From contig NC_092367.1 of assembly GCF_030848805.1 (NCBI RefSeq), positions 15,495,692-15,559,691 of the forward strand: a DNA stretch of 64,000 bases. The letters run 5' to 3'. The notes under the pieces are model-generated. The model saw nothing but the letters and a program-made list of their open reading frames with translations, did not search any database and was not told where the DNA came from. This document shows positions 10,255 through 22,631 of this stretch, in pieces; within the stretch, counting starts at the first letter, position 1; each line of letters starts with the position of its first letter. The DNA is from Temnothorax longispinosus. Its lineage: Eukaryota; Arthropoda; Insecta; Hymenoptera; Formicidae. The position numbers and the translations under genes were made by a program.

Positions 10255-11149
10255 AAAAAAAATATATATATATATATAGAAAAGGAAACATGAAACGAAA
10301 CGTTTTCGTTGTATTCTTTCTGTTATCTTCAACAAACGTTGTATCAATAAAAAAACTTGTAAAAGATAATCCGATGCTGTTATATATCTCTATCAATGTT
10401 TCTTATTAAAAAAATGCTCGCGTGGAATTGAGTGCAGCCAGTTGAACTTGCAAAGCTTGAGAAAAATAACTTTGATCATTTACAGATGATTATATAATTA
10501 TGTATAAATTGTGATTGCTAGATGTGGTACAAGTTGCAGATAAAAATTCTTTTTGATTGTGATTGCTGGATACGTTTCAAATTGCAGCTGAATATATATT
10601 ACAAGTATAATTACATATTATTACAATATATATTACAAGTATAATTACATATTATTACAATATATATTACAAGTATAATTACATATAATTACAATATATA
10701 TTACAAGTATAATTATATATTATATTACATATGTTACAATTATATATTAGTTACAACATTCTATTGTGGAAAAGAGAATTGTGCAGAAGAGACGCAAGTG
10801 CATGTTTATGCAGCTGCAAGACCTAGACCCCAGACCCCCTCCTGATCGGTCTAATCTCGTTCGTATTTTTCTTTTCTAACATATATATCTAAGATGAGGA
10901 ATTACGCTAGCGGTTGCTATACGGGCTGATCGATGGCGGGCGAATTGACGCGCGACGAGGATAGCGTCGGGACGATCCCTACTGCGCATGAAAGCGCAAC
11001 GTCAGTCCTCCATCGGTCTCCCATGTGTCGTTCCAGCCGAGCCGGTGGAAACGGCGCGGACACCTGCTAACCTCTCCGTCTACCCTCGGCCGAACACCCG
11101 CACGAACGGCCAGACTCCGCCTAGGAAACGTTTCATGCTCGCAGCTAGA
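10024..11149. other. RPN1 3' region and TATDN1 upstream region
   Basis: Holds the RPN1 3' untranslated region with two AATAAA signals (about 10039 and 10347), a TA microsatellite at 10222-10280, the 34-base tandem array listed separately, and a more CpG-rich stretch from about 10905 that probably includes the TATDN1 promoter and leader. Confidence 0.5.
10590..10730. repeat. 34-base tandem repeat, four copies
   Basis: The motif ATTACAAGTATAATTACAT recurs with a period of 34 bases (ACAAGT at about 10601, 10635, 10669 and 10703). The copies differ by few changes. Confidence 0.8.
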
Positions 11150-13177
11150 ATGTCCAATTTGCGGAAATTCATAGGTAAACGCTGTCATTCCTCGCGTTCT
11201 GATCGATTTACGCGATTTCCGTCTCGCGATGGGAGGTTATGGCGACGCGAGACTTTTTAAAGGTCCCTTTTTAACTCGACGAGATCCCTACCGTCGATCT
11301 CGGTGGATTTTCCGATCCTCGCCCTTTCTGGAGGATGCCGAGTTCTTGTGGGAGTCCTCGAATGCCTCGCGAGACGCGTTGGATGTTTTAGCGTCGTCCG
11401 CAATTTTTTGTGCATCAGTAAAAATACTTTGCTGGCACGTTGAAGTATCTGTAAACATATACAGAACGTCTTGCACATTGCACATTTGCCTTGAGCGATT
11501 TCCTATTAAATGGAGAGTAAGTTAGCGTACTTCATTTTTGCTCCAAAATTGTTGTAGACATTGGAGCCAATTTAACGGATTCCATGTACCAAGGGATCTA
11601 CCACGGGTCCCAGAAGCATCAGCCGGATTTGGATAAAGTTTTAGAGCGAAGTTGGAAGAACAATCTCTCGAAGATCATCATCACGGCTGGCAGCGTGGAG
11701 GATAGCAAGAAGGCTCTCGAGATAGCGAGAACCGATGGCAAGTATTATTAAAACGTGAGAGATTGCATTGATATAAATCTTTCTTCGTTTTCAAATTAAC
11801 GGTTCAGTCGTAGATCTGATCTTAGTTTTCAATTCCCGTCTTATATATGTATTTCTACCAATATAAAATAATTTTTATCTCGGTTTAACTTAAGGTAAAT
11901 GTACCAATTACCTGAATACCTACCTATGTCTGGACATTTTTATTATTTTAGCCCTTAAATAAGTTATAATGCAAATTAAAATCAAAGAATCAAAGATAAA
12001 AATATTTTTCTTGTATTATAGTTTTATCTTTGAAATTAAAAACTAAAATGGTAAAGGTGTCCAGACATAGGTTTTAAGTGTTATTAGTTTAGTGCATTTA
12101 CCTTACTTTTCATCTTTTTCCAGTTCTATGAATTAGAAAAAGATAGAAGATAAGTCAAATCGAGATTAAAGTTAAGCTACATTGGTAGAAATGGACATTG
12201 CCCAATTAATTCAAATTAGTTTTGCACGTGTGACTGATCGCCGTCAATCAATAAATTGCAGACAGACTGTATTCGACGGTCGGCTGCCATCCGACCCGTT
12301 GCAATGAATTCGACGAGTATGGCAATCCGGAGGAGTACCTCAAGTCGTTGTCGGACCTGGCGCTGAACAACAAGGATAAAGTCGTCGCTATCGGCGAGAT
12401 GGGCCTGGATTACGACAGGCTGAATTTCTGCCCCAAGGAGGCTCAGAAGAAGTACTTCGAGCTGCAATTGTCGTTGTGCTCCACGCTGAAGCTACCCATG
12501 TTCCTGCACTGCCGCAACGCCAGCGACGACTTTGTGCGAATTCTGAGGAAGCACAAAAACGAATTGACGCCGGGCGTTGTACACTCCTTCGACGGCAACC
12601 CGGAGGACGCGAATTCCATCCTACAATTAGGCTTGTACATTGGCGTCAATGGATGGTAAAAGATCGACAGTGCTGATAATTCTCGTTAAGAGCTGAAAGA
12701 AGAAAGGAGAGCGCTTCGATAATCCCGTCTCGTTTCAGCTCGTTGAAAACAGAGGAGAACCTTTTCGCGATCACTACCATTCCGTCGGACAGGCTTATGA
12801 TAGAGACCGATTGTCCGTGGTGCGAGATCAGGTCGACGCACGCATCCGCGAACGACGTTATCACGCACTTCCCGTCCGTGAAGAAAGAAAAGTGGCAGGC
12901 GGACCAGATGGTTAAAGGACGGAACGAACCCTGTACGATAGTGTAAGTACCCTTCTCTTCCCCGCAAGTCGCAAAAGAATTATATACGATACATTATATA
13001 TGACAGCGTTAACTTCTACAAGATCTTTAAACTGTGGTGTATGTATACGATACGATCTTAATTACTTGCAGTCAAATATTAGAAGTCCTAGCGCGGATCA
13101 GAGACGAGGAGGAGGAGTACCTGTGCAATCAAATCTACAAGAATACGATGAAGCTTTTCTTCCCGTACGAATTATAG
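11150..13177 (+). CDS. TATDN1: TATDN1, TatD-family metal-dependent deoxyribonuclease
   Basis: Putative nuclease of the amidohydrolase-like TatD family. Five exons: 11150-11174, 11558-11737, 12262-12655, 12739-12942 and 13072-13177, giving 302 residues against about 297 in human TATDN1. Family marks in order: KFIDIGANLTD at the N-terminus, STVGCHPTRC, the metal-site GEMGLDYDR, FLHCRN, VVHSFDG, and IETDCPWCEIRSTHA near the end, then a C-terminal helix. All phases join cleanly. Intron 2 starts with GC (GATG|GCAAGT) rather than GT and is the only donor that keeps the frame. The start at 11150 matches family N-termini; another in-frame ATG lies at 11135. The gene converges on TMEM214. Confidence 0.95.
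11851..12192. mobile_element. Terminal-inverted-repeat element in TATDN1 intron 2
   Basis: The left end ATTTCTACCAATATAAAATA and the reverse complement of the right end, ATTTCTACCAATGTAGCTTA, pair over about 40 bases. Inside, a second inverted repeat (AAGGTAAATG at the left, GTGCATTTACCTT at the right, plus TATGTCTGGACA and TGTCCAGACATA) suggests a nested element at about 11892-12105. A right-end fragment of the outer family lies near 24.6-24.8 kb. Confidence 0.65.
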
Positions 13178-14143
13178 TGTGCGAGTACTCGGCGCCGCGA
13201 AAATATAAGCGGACTTGAAGCGCGCTGACGGGACACGCGCTCGCGGTGAAGTAATCAGGGATAAAAGCTGTGAACGTGCGCAAAGCGGAGTGAGGAAATA
13301 AGAAAGAAACAGCTAGGGCACGCTGCTGAAACTCTATTGAAGGGAGGAAATGAAGACACTCATTTTTACATACGTGGCTTTATGGAAGTGGCTAACCGTC
13401 ACTGTCCACAGATCTCTCTTCCCATGTAAAACTTTAATATATTCTTGTTAAAATTATATTATTATCATATCTCATATTCATCTATCGCATTTCATCGCTA
13501 TCCATTTCATTATTATTATTATATTGCGATATTTATTAATACTATTCTGCTATTCCTAAAAATATCACCGTTGCCGCTGTGATTTATTTCTGTGACCCAT
13601 CTTTCCGTAATGATTTTTCCTTAAATCTTTTTATTACGGTTCTGTAGTAATTTCTCCTTTACTACGTCTACAAGAAGAACCGTTATGAAAAAAAAATTTT
13701 ATTCGATCATTCAATATAATCGAATGTATATTCAATCAAAATCCTCAAAATTATAAATGAAAAAAATACAAAATACTAAATATCGCACTTTCGACGATTT
13801 GCGTACAATAGATGTAATGTATGGATATACATATATATATTACTTAATAATAATTTCAAAGAAAGTGGCAGAAAAATATTCATCTTAAAAAGTGTCCGCA
13901 TTTGTTCCAGTTTTTTTTTTATAAGATCACGAAATTTTTCTCGTCAGGGCCAACCAAAATAGAGGATATAGATTTTCTCGTCGAGATATCACAGGTAAAA
14001 TGGCCGACGCATTCGTGATCTTCGGAAATATGTATGTAACGCTTCCGTGTCATAAATAATAAATGCCGAGTGTCGCGTGGTGAGGCGAAGGTTTCGTTCA
14101 TCGACGCAATAATTATTCATACAGCAAAACCATTGGATTTTAT
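13178..14143. other. Intergenic spacer between convergent TATDN1 and TMEM214
   Basis: No gene is seen. The first part is the TATDN1 3' region, although no clear AATAAA was found for that gene. The rest is AT-rich, with short ATT runs near 13510. Confidence 0.5.
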
Positions 14144-17100
14144 TCATGGCACTTTGGAGAGGGTCTGCACTTTCTCGTACACCCAGTCGTACGTTTGAAT
14201 GGCGTACGACTGCGTCGTGTCGAACGCCCATATGGCGTAATTACGGAGACTTTCCGGGCTGAGCTTGCCCCTGAAAAGAGAGAAAAAAAAAGGTCACGGT
14301 CGGGTACTCGATTATACAGCTTTCGCATAACGTATAAGCGCACTTACACAAAGACATTCTTCTCCAGCCACTGTATCGACGCGTTGGAATGTTCAACAAC
14401 TTTCTCTCCAAGCATAATGAAGGAAACTTTCACGAACTCTACTCCCTGAATACTTCGAGATTTAATTTGCTCCAAGATCCCCGGAGCGTAATGCTCGATC
14501 TGTGCAGAAGAAAAATAGATCACGTTACAAAGTGTGTTTTACATCGAAGAGTTGTGTTCGATAAAAATATCTGAGATCTGTCATTACACTTACCGTATCC
14601 CGAACTATAGGTACATTCCTCTCGACGTATGCCGCAGCATTGTTGTACTGTTTAATCGAAATATTTCTTACTACAATGCAGACATCGCCAGTTAATTTAA
14701 TGTACGGTGTACACCAGTCTACAACGGCTTTGTAATATTCCGGCGAGCTATCCTTAATTGCTTTGTGTCCTGCAGACCAATATAACTTTAGAGTAGTCCA
14801 CGCCTTTTCTACATGTGTCAATATTCCGCTAGTTTTCAAGAACTTTCCAACTTGGGACGCTACAATACATAAACAGCCAATAAGTACAATAAAGTATAAC
14901 GAAACATTCATATCGCCAATTTGGTTAGAAGAGCGATTAGAGAGGCGGTGATGTCGATGGGCTTATGGTGATGCTTTATGACAATGTGTTGTTAGTGAAC
15001 TATTGGCCTAGTTTACACAGTGCGATCTGATCGCGACCTGACCTATGCCCTGACCTACAATAGGCTTCTAAATAAAACGTTTACACCATGTAGACCTATG
15101 ATACTTTTGGGTCGAATATATGTAAAAATTATCTATTGGTACACTCTCTGCACTTTAGGCGATCTTTAGGTCACCTGCGTTTACACGCGTTACGTCATGT
15201 GGCCTAATTTAGGTCAGGGCACGCGAAAAAGAGACCTGACCCAAGCGAGGTCGCAACTGTTTACATCGTCGCGACCTATCGTGTTTGGGTTGAATATAAG
15301 GTATAGGTCGCGGCCTAAACGCACGGTGTAAACTAGGCCATATCTACTATTTGACGTGTTGTTCCGTCACAAGGCAAGATGATGACTCTCCCTGAATGAC
15401 GACGTTACATTATGACAAAATATTTGAATCCCAATTGAAGCACAGAAACGAAAAGTATATAAGGAAATGTAAAATGATTGGAATGACAAGCTGACGTGAA
15501 ATGAGAAGCGAGCAGAATGATGAAGTATCTTATTCACAGAGAGCTCTTACCCTCGAAAGAACCATGTTTCTGTGTGTCGTACGCTACAATCGCACCGATC
15601 AGCAGCAGTAAAAAGAAACTGGCAGATCTCCATGGAAAGCCGCGTTTGGATTTGGAGGACGTCATTTTCTTCAGTAGTGCCTGGAAAGAACGAACGATGT
15701 AAGGCAAGGTTTCTCAGCAATGCTTTCTATCCCTGCCCGAACGTTGAACAAAAACAATCATACTATCGCTTCTGTCGTCACGAAAATCTCGCGTGCACGC
15801 GTCCAACTGAATTACTCGCGCCGCCGGATTCTCTATTCGTTTATAATAATATCAAACAAAGACGTGTGTCAACAACAGAGTCGAATCACAGAAATCACGG
15901 TTCCGGTACATGTCCGCACAACGCACGGACGACACACCGAGTATCTCGCGCACCTTGTCTCGGGTCGGGAGGACTTTGAGATCGCGTGCGACCAATTAAC
16001 GACGTGTTATCCGCGGCGATCCCGATCGATGGCTACGCGCGGAATCGCCTCGTCATCGCTGGACGCGCGGAGGGAAAACTTTCCGCGATTCGCGAGCGAT
16101 CTCCCGCGGAGATCACCAGATCACCTCCGTCGCACACGCACAATACACACACGCACGCGCGCGCGGACGCGATAAAACCCTCTTACCTGCGGAAAATCAG
16201 GGGGACGCGTTCACTCGCGCGCGGGTAAGCGTGTTTTCCTCGCCGTGCTCCAGAAGGATCGAGCGGGGCGGGGGGAGGAAGGGAGGGAAAAACGGAGCCG
16301 CGCGTGCCGTGCGAGCGGTGCCAATGTCGTCACTCCGACCGGGAGTGACGCGAGGGGGGACGACGGCGATCAATAACCGCGTACGCTCCCGAAAACGGAT
16401 GGCCGGTTGCCTTAACCTGACGACGCTGGCCGCTCGATCGTGCGCGAATCGCCGCGAGGCCGAAAAACGCGGAGAGCCGGCGCACCGCCGCGGCGTCGAA
16501 AAATCCCGTTAGGAATTCCGGTAATGCGCGCCCGAAACCGCTTCCGCGCGCGCGGGGCCAGCTCTTCCCCCTTTTTTCTCTCGCTTGCGGCGCGGAAGAA
16601 ATCTGGGTCTCGGGCAAGGACAGGCACGCTCGAAAAAAAAAGCGGATAACGATCCCATTGAGACCCGACCAGGTTGCGTAAACACGACGGGGGGAGGGAG
16701 AGGGGGGCGTATATTATCGTTTTTTTACTGATTAGAATTGACAGTTGTTGACAGTTTTGTTTACCGCCGCTTTTCCGGGGTCCGAAGTCGATTCTGGAGA
16801 AGTCGGTCCTCTTCGCCGAGTCGCGCCAAGCGGAGCGACGACGCGTCTCGCATGGACGTCGAGATATATCGTGAGAGAGCGCGAGAGGAGACACGCGAGC
16901 GTAGGGGAGAGAAAAAAAAGAAATTCGATTCTACAACAGGCGTTCACGGAATTTACGGCTCTCTGTTCTGTCGCTGATTCGCTGATGATATACGTACATG
17001 CGCGTGACCAAGGGGAAGGTCTAGGAACGACCGCGCGCTGCGTAGAATATCGCACACTGACGGAGACTGCGACGCGCGCAATTGCGAGCTTTAATCTACC

Positions 17101-20100
17101 GACGGCGTTGTTACACGAGGCGGACCGGTCAACTGTCAAGCCTGTTATCGAGCGTTATTGATAACGGATCTCTCGCCCGGACCCGGTTCGCTTTAATTAA
17201 AGTTTTAATCTTGTTTAACGTCGTGAAGAAAGAAGTGAGATTGGTCTTTATTATCTTGGGTTTTTTCTCTTCTTTTTAGAAGACTATGCAGAAGACTATT
17301 CTTCACGCGTACGCGTTTGCGTATAAAAGTTGAAAAGAAGTTCAATCTAGAGGCAATGATTGGATGATGTTATAGAGAATGTCCATACATACATGTATAT
17401 GTATGTTAGAGGAAAAGAATCGTATCTCCAGTTTTTGTCAAAATGGAGTTAATACATTTTTCAATATAACAGAAGCTCAAATTGTATAATAATGGTAAAG
17501 GCGTCTTATGTCTATTATTACTGGTTTCTAAGATACAATGTTCAGAAAAAGTCGTATTAAAAATTTTCACAGTGCCTTAATTTTGGTCAGGTACAGCGTG
17601 TTATTGTACTATTAAACGTATCAGTTAAACTATTTTATTAAAAACTTATAGCGAATTCGGGCGCTTGCACTAGTGCACACTGAGTGCGCACTAAGGCTTG
17701 TTTATAATCTACTCTTATATTTAAAATCGCTTAAATACACATTTAAAAACTTTTAAGCCAATAAAACAATTTATAATATCTATATGGATGCTGTACAAAT
17801 CATTTTATAGACTAAAAAGTATTTAAGATGATCTGTAAATATAATTCGCCCGAATTCGCTATTAATAAATAAAGTTACTACTTTTATTTTATAATATCAA
17901 AAATTTTCACAGTGCCTTTAATTTTGGTCAGATACAGCGGGTTATTGTACTATTAAACGTATCAGTTAAACTATGTTATTAAAAACTTAAGAAATAAAGT
18001 TACTACTTTTATTTTATATCTAAAAAAGTATACGTCATTTCTCTATTAAAAATTTTAAACCTTGTTTTCTTGAAATGGTCAAAAAATTTACGATCCTTTA
18101 CCTCTAAGATACAGATATATATCTATCTTTATAATACATAATTGTGGCAATAGAATCGAAAATTGCGGGATAGGAAGCGCGAGATTCCCGAGACTCGCGT
18201 GATCGGCGAAGGTCTAGGAATTCACCGAAAGAAATGCTTTCTAAGTTTAATTACCCGTGACTGCCCGTTCGCGCGTCGGAGCGGATAAATTTTCCATTCA
18301 CGAGCTCACGAAAGTGTTGCCTCGGGCATCGCGGGAACACATATGATATGTCACATTAAATGCGATACGTGCAAGTTATGTTTGTTACCTCGTTGCGCAC
18401 GCGATCATTGTCATGGGCGGAGTCGCATTGTTAGAGAGGAATGTCGCGCTTCGAGTTTTACGACGCAACTGGATCTAACGATCAGTTGGGCCCAATAATT
18501 ATATAGTAATTTTTTCTCGCCTGTCATCTCTGACATTTACCGTTTAGGTCTGTAAGCCTTTGTAAACGAGATACATGCGATTCTTAATGAAATACATTTT
18601 TTTTCTGCACGATTCTTATTACATAAGATAATGGAAGAAATATTTCCTATCGAATTCACCCGTTTGGTAAAACAGTAATCAAGTTTGTACATCTCAGGCG
18701 ACGATGGGCAAATAAGTTTCTCTCGGTGAATAACACCGATATAGCACATGGTTATTGCTTAAAAGTATGTCGGTCTTTTTACTCTCTGTAAGAGATAAGC
18801 GTGTTATAACAGATATTTAAGTATATTGAAATGAAAGCGAAACGTAAACGTGATATGTTATCAGACGATACGTTTCGATATATTATCAGGTGATAATTAT
18901 TTACGATGATAATATGTTTTATGTAACCGCAATTGTCATAAATATGTGCGTTATAATGCGACCGCATCCTTCAATATAATTAAAAATTTTAAATATAAAT
19001 TTATTTATACTGTACTCTGAAACACGAATTTTATTTTCTTGTTTTCCTTCCTTTACTTCACACATCCTGATAAAATTTCATTATAAAAATGTGTAAGGGA
19101 GAAAACTCACCTGAGACGTTTTCTTGCATGTGAGCGCCAGGTTTTCGTCTTTGGCCTTTTTCCACTTTTCACTATTGTTTTGGATAGTTGCGAGGGTTTC
19201 TTTGAAATGCTTAGTTTTGAACTGCGTTTTTAACCTAGCTTCAAAATTACAACCTGTAAAAACACAAATTTTTATATTTTTTTATTTTGCATGAATATAT
19301 CTATTTTAGCACGTGAGAAAAGCGCGAGTGCTTACTAATATCTGATAAAAGAAGACTGGACGGGTATAAATGCTTGGTGTAAATGGAACTCCAAATAGTG
19401 AAGCAAAGAGGTTCCGTGACAAGACAGTCCGTGAGAGCCTCAATCAACTCGTGCCTGTAGTTCGGATCCGATTTCTGCGACACTTTCCCCATTAACATTT
19501 CAAACAATTTCGTGTAGCATATGTCCTTGTTCCTGAACAGTATCGACTGCAAAAGATATATCGACGTTATTGATCTCGCTGACGCGTACCGAGGTGTATC
19601 GCCAAGTTGAACATGCGTGTTACATATCGTTTTTACGATTAATTAAAATACGACGCGCTCTTAAAACTCACGCTTGCGTTACTTACTCTCAACTTGTCGA
19701 TACTCGCTCCAAGGGCGAAATTCGTGGATACAATGTTTTGGAACCTTTGAGAATAGATATCCGTGATGATGCTCAGGTACAGATCCAAACTGAGATCGTG
19801 GACGTTGTCATGGCCGTGCCAGAAGACGAGATCGCTGAGGATTTCCACGACGTAGTTGGCGTAGCCCTTCGTCTCCAGCATCGGTGACATTACCTCGTGC
19901 CAAATCTTCAAGCCGACCGCAAGATTCTTCTGGCCGGCCTGCGACCAGGCCCACAACAGGGACAGTCCAACGTTTTTCCTGTTCTCATAGGAGTTCCTTA
20001 TGTTGATCAGTTTGGGAATGTTGGCGGCGGTCATCTCGGGATTTAAATGCGCTAGCAGCTGTAAAAATATCTTGTGACCGACGACGGGGAGTCCCTTGAC

Positions 20101-20889
20101 CATGTCGGTGGCCATCGCCGTGAGAGTGTTCTCGTAAAAAATTTGTATGGTCTGCTGGCCGGCCATCTCCACCGCTCGCTCCAATATGGAAGAGATCGCC
20201 TTAGGTACTAAACTTAACGGGTAATCCTTGTATTTTCCTGAGAGTATCGTATCTTCCTTGATGATGGGTATTTTAATGTTGAGGAAGGCATCGAGCTCCT
20301 TCAGCCAGAGTAAGGGAGCCTCGGGAAATCTTACTTGCGCAGTGGCCAGAAGTTCATCGAGCTCCTCCGGATTAATCTGCGTGCGTTGTTAAAGAATTAA
20401 TTAATAATATGCCGAATTAACTCCATGTTTCCATGAAACCATAGCAATTTGAAATAAAACGGAATTATAATTTATATTTTTCTTAAATATGCATACGATA
20501 TATGTATCTGTACTTTAGAAATAAAGAATCATATCTCCATTATTATGAATTTAGAGAGAACAAAGTTTAAAGTTTTAAATAAGGAAATATTAGTATATTT
20601 TTTTAGTTATAAAATAAAAGTAGCAACTTGATTTATTGAGTTCTTAATAAAGTAATTTAACTGACATGTTTAATAGTACAACTGCTAATAACAGCTAGAT
20701 TTGACCAAATTAAGGCACTATGAACATTTTCAATAAAACTTTTTCTAAACGTTATATCTTAGGAACTAGTAATAATCGACATAATAGACATTATACAATT
20801 CAAACTCTTGATACATTGTAAAATATATAATGCATTAACTCCATTTTGACTAAAACTGGACATATAATTCTTTATCTCTAAGAAATAGG

Positions 20890-20954
<65 letters not shown>

Positions 20955-21933
20955 TGCATATAAAAAGAGATTAACAGCAAATATCTCCCGTCAAACTCTA
21001 AAGCTAGAGAGTCTTACCGCGTTCAATGCATCCTTAATGGTTTTTGGAGGTTTCTCTTTTGGAGGTTGCTCTTGTTTCTTCTTCTCAACATGCTGCTGCT
21101 GCTTCTGCTGTTGCTTTTTCCTCTCCTCATTCTCCTTTGTCTTATGCTCTTTCCCCTGCGTCTTGGCAGGCTTCTTATTCTCCTTGTTTCCATCTAGGTT
21201 GTCGTACAGGGTCTTTACTTGACTTAACGGCACTAAAATCACATACATATTAGGTCAGATGTATAACTTTCTTGACGCAGGAGTAAAAAGTTAAGTAAAA
21301 AATTAAGTATAAATAAGTAAGGAGCTGCCTATTTGCAAGACAGCTCCAAGTTGAGATAAATTATCCTTTAGGCTTGCAAGATAACTCCAGAGGGATGATT
21401 TACCGCAGACTACAAGTATTTCTGCGCCGCATTATTCTGTAGCTGCAGTCCATTTTATGCTACAAATGCTTCGAAGCATTTTTTTTCTTCTTTCTTTCAG
21501 AAGAAAGAAGACGAGGAAGAACGCTTCAAAGCATTTATAGCATGAAATGGACCGCAGCCTGTATCAAAAAAGGAATTGACTGCAGAACGAGGGTCGCAAA
21601 GTGCACACACTCCAGTACCATATTGCGACCCTCTCTTCACGCATTTCACGCGCGATTCAGACAGGTCGGACGATCACTCGGGGTCACATCGTTCTCCCGG
21701 CGATACGTCGCTGACGAATCGACGAAGTTTCGGAGAATTGGAGCGGAAGCTAGGAAGGCTACTCGCCCGGGGGAGTAAAAAGCGGGCCAGGTTATGACAG
21801 GCGACTCACAGAAGTCCTCGACCTTCGGCGCGTTCTCGATGAACTTCTTCTTCTCGGCCTTCGTCAGCTTGGTCGACTTGTCGTTGCTCCTGTCCTTCTT
21901 CCTGCTGACCAGCTCCCAGCTGCCGGACGACAT
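14144..21933 (-). CDS. TMEM214: TMEM214, ER-membrane protein
   Basis: Homologue of transmembrane protein 214, an ER protein linked in mammals to stress-induced caspase activation. Nine exons in transcript order: 21933-21810, 21232-21018, 20376-19687, 19546-19336, 19253-19111, 15680-15551, 14859-14594, 14499-14348 and 14270-14144. All phases agree, giving 685 residues (human about 689). The N-terminus MSSGSWELVSRKKDRSND is typical. A lysine/glutamine-rich charged segment follows in exon 2. The large helical domain spans exons 3-5 (GLSLLWAWSQAGQKNLAVGL and LTDCLVTEPLCFTIW). A membrane segment is in exon 6 (SASFFLLLLIGAIVAYD), followed by HGSFEASQVGKFLKTSGIL. The C-terminus is VQTLSKVP. An AATAAA overlaps the stop codon. 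The fifth intron is 3.4 kb and holds a CpG-rich island. Confidence 0.95.
15004..15340. mobile_element. TIR element in a TMEM214 intron
   Basis: The ends TGGCCTAGTTTACACAGTGCG and CGCACGGTGTAAACTAGGCCA are inverted repeats that continue into GCGACCT-type motifs. Both flanks read TAT, a possible three-base target duplication. The interior is non-coding, with repeated GACCTGACCTA blocks. Confidence 0.7.
15990..17170 (-). promoter_or_regulatory. CpG-rich island inside TMEM214 intron 5
   Basis: A stretch of about 1.2 kb is dense in CpG and unlike the AT-rich intron around it. Its lower edge lies a few hundred bases upstream (in TMEM214 orientation) of exon 6. It contains many overlapping open frames on both strands, as expected of GC-rich DNA, none with family resemblance. 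It may be an internal promoter for a short TMEM214 transcript or for a non-coding RNA. This is inference from composition and position. Confidence 0.35.
17406..18107 (+). repeat. Interspersed TIR repeat with internal tandem duplication
   Basis: The ends TTAGAGGAAAAGAATCGTAT and the reverse complement of the right end, TTAGAGGTAAAGGATCGTAA, form terminal repeats. Inside, a block starting ATTAAAAATTTTCACAGTGCC occurs twice, at about 17556 and 17895. A related single-unit element lies in opposite orientation at 20515-20881. Confidence 0.7.
17649..17861. mobile_element. PIF/Harbinger-like MITE nested in a repeat
   Basis: The termini TAGCGAATTCGGGCG and CGCCCGAATTCGCTA are exact inverted repeats flanked by TTA on both sides (17646-17648 and 17862-17864). 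The adjacent duplicate of the host repeat is uninterrupted at the same position (17987-17989), giving an internal empty-site control. A three-base TWA target duplication is characteristic of the PIF/Harbinger superfamily. There is no coding capacity. Confidence 0.85.
20515..20881 (-). repeat. Single-unit copy of the 17406 repeat family, inverted
   Basis: The ends TTAGAAATAAAGAATCATAT and the complement of TATAATTCTTTATCTCTAA form terminal repeats. The interior matches the 17406-18107 element on the other strand (AGTGCCTTAATTTGGTCAAA, GTACTATTAAACATGTCAGT), without its duplication or nested MITE. It lies in the TMEM214 intron between exons 2 and 3. Confidence 0.7.
20893..20951. repeat. TA microsatellite
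   Basis: About 55 bases of nearly pure (TA)n, next to the end of the repeat at 20881, in a TMEM214 intron. Confidence 0.9.
21443..21557. mobile_element. Fold-back MITE in TMEM214 intron 1
   Basis: CTGCAGTCCATTTTATGCTA at the left pairs with TAGCATGAAATGGACCGCAG at the right. A second arm pair, AATGCTTCGAAGC and GCTTCAAAGCATT, surrounds a purine/pyrimidine hairpin (TTCTTTC and GAAAGAAG). Confidence 0.65.
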
Positions 21934-22480
21934 TTCGCGGCGAAAACTGGTGCAAACGTAAACGCGATCAACGACAGAGCAACACACACACACACACGCG
22001 CACACAAACGCGCGCGCACGCACCAAGTGACAGAGAGAGAGAGAGAGAGAGAGAAAGAAAGAGCGCGCGAGAGAGAAAGAAAGAGAAAGAGAGATAACAA
22101 GCTGCTCGGAAGGCACTGAAGTTGGCTGGAGAACGGCGCAACTGGAGTTACTGGAGCATACACACAATGTGCGTCGCGTCGATCGGTCTCGTTGGCGAGG
22201 TGTCAAGTCACAACAGTGGTACGTGGTAGCGCATGCGCGCTCGCGCAACTGCCACGCGCAGTGCGCTGAGTGCGCACCGGCGAGTTCGCACTCGTACCGC
22301 CGCCCGCCGCTTTCACGCGCCACGTACTTATTTGTTTTCCTGCTTTCTCCCTCCGAGAACCGAGCGTGAGAGAGCACGATCCAGGAAGAGGCTCGAGAAT
22401 GCACACGCTTGCGTTTCAGGAACAAAAAAAAAAAAGAAATAAGAATGAGAATGTGCCGCGAACGAGGAAGCGCGCGGACG
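21934..22480 (-). promoter_or_regulatory. TMEM214 5' leader and promoter region
   Basis: Immediately upstream of the TMEM214 start codon the sequence is CpG-rich with a CA microsatellite (about 21983-21997) and a long GA/AGAA tract (about 22031-22095). No TATA box is evident. Assignment rests on position and composition. Confidence 0.45.
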
Positions 22481-22631
22481 CGGAGTACGCGGATATAAAA
22501 TTGTATTTTGTAGATTTTGCACATTACATGGATACAAAAGTTTCGTTATATTCTTCCTAATGGTCGTTATCTGACCTTGTTATCAGGCCGAGCTGTCTGT
22601 ATATATAGTTGTATTTGTATATAGTAAATTG

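Noticed and set aside
9531..10409. 292-codon plus-strand frame overlapping the RPN1 3' end
   Set aside because: Out of frame with RPN1, Arg/Gly/Gln-rich and then poly-Tyr/Ile from the TA microsatellite.
14525..14911. 128-residue frame starting MNVSLYFIVLIG
   Set aside because: It is TMEM214 exon 14859-14594 read with intron sequence on both sides. The apparent signal peptide is translated intron.
21646..22524. 292-codon minus-strand frame around TMEM214 exon 1
   Set aside because: Only the part from 21933 to 21810 is coding. The rest is GA/CA microsatellite leader and intron read-through.
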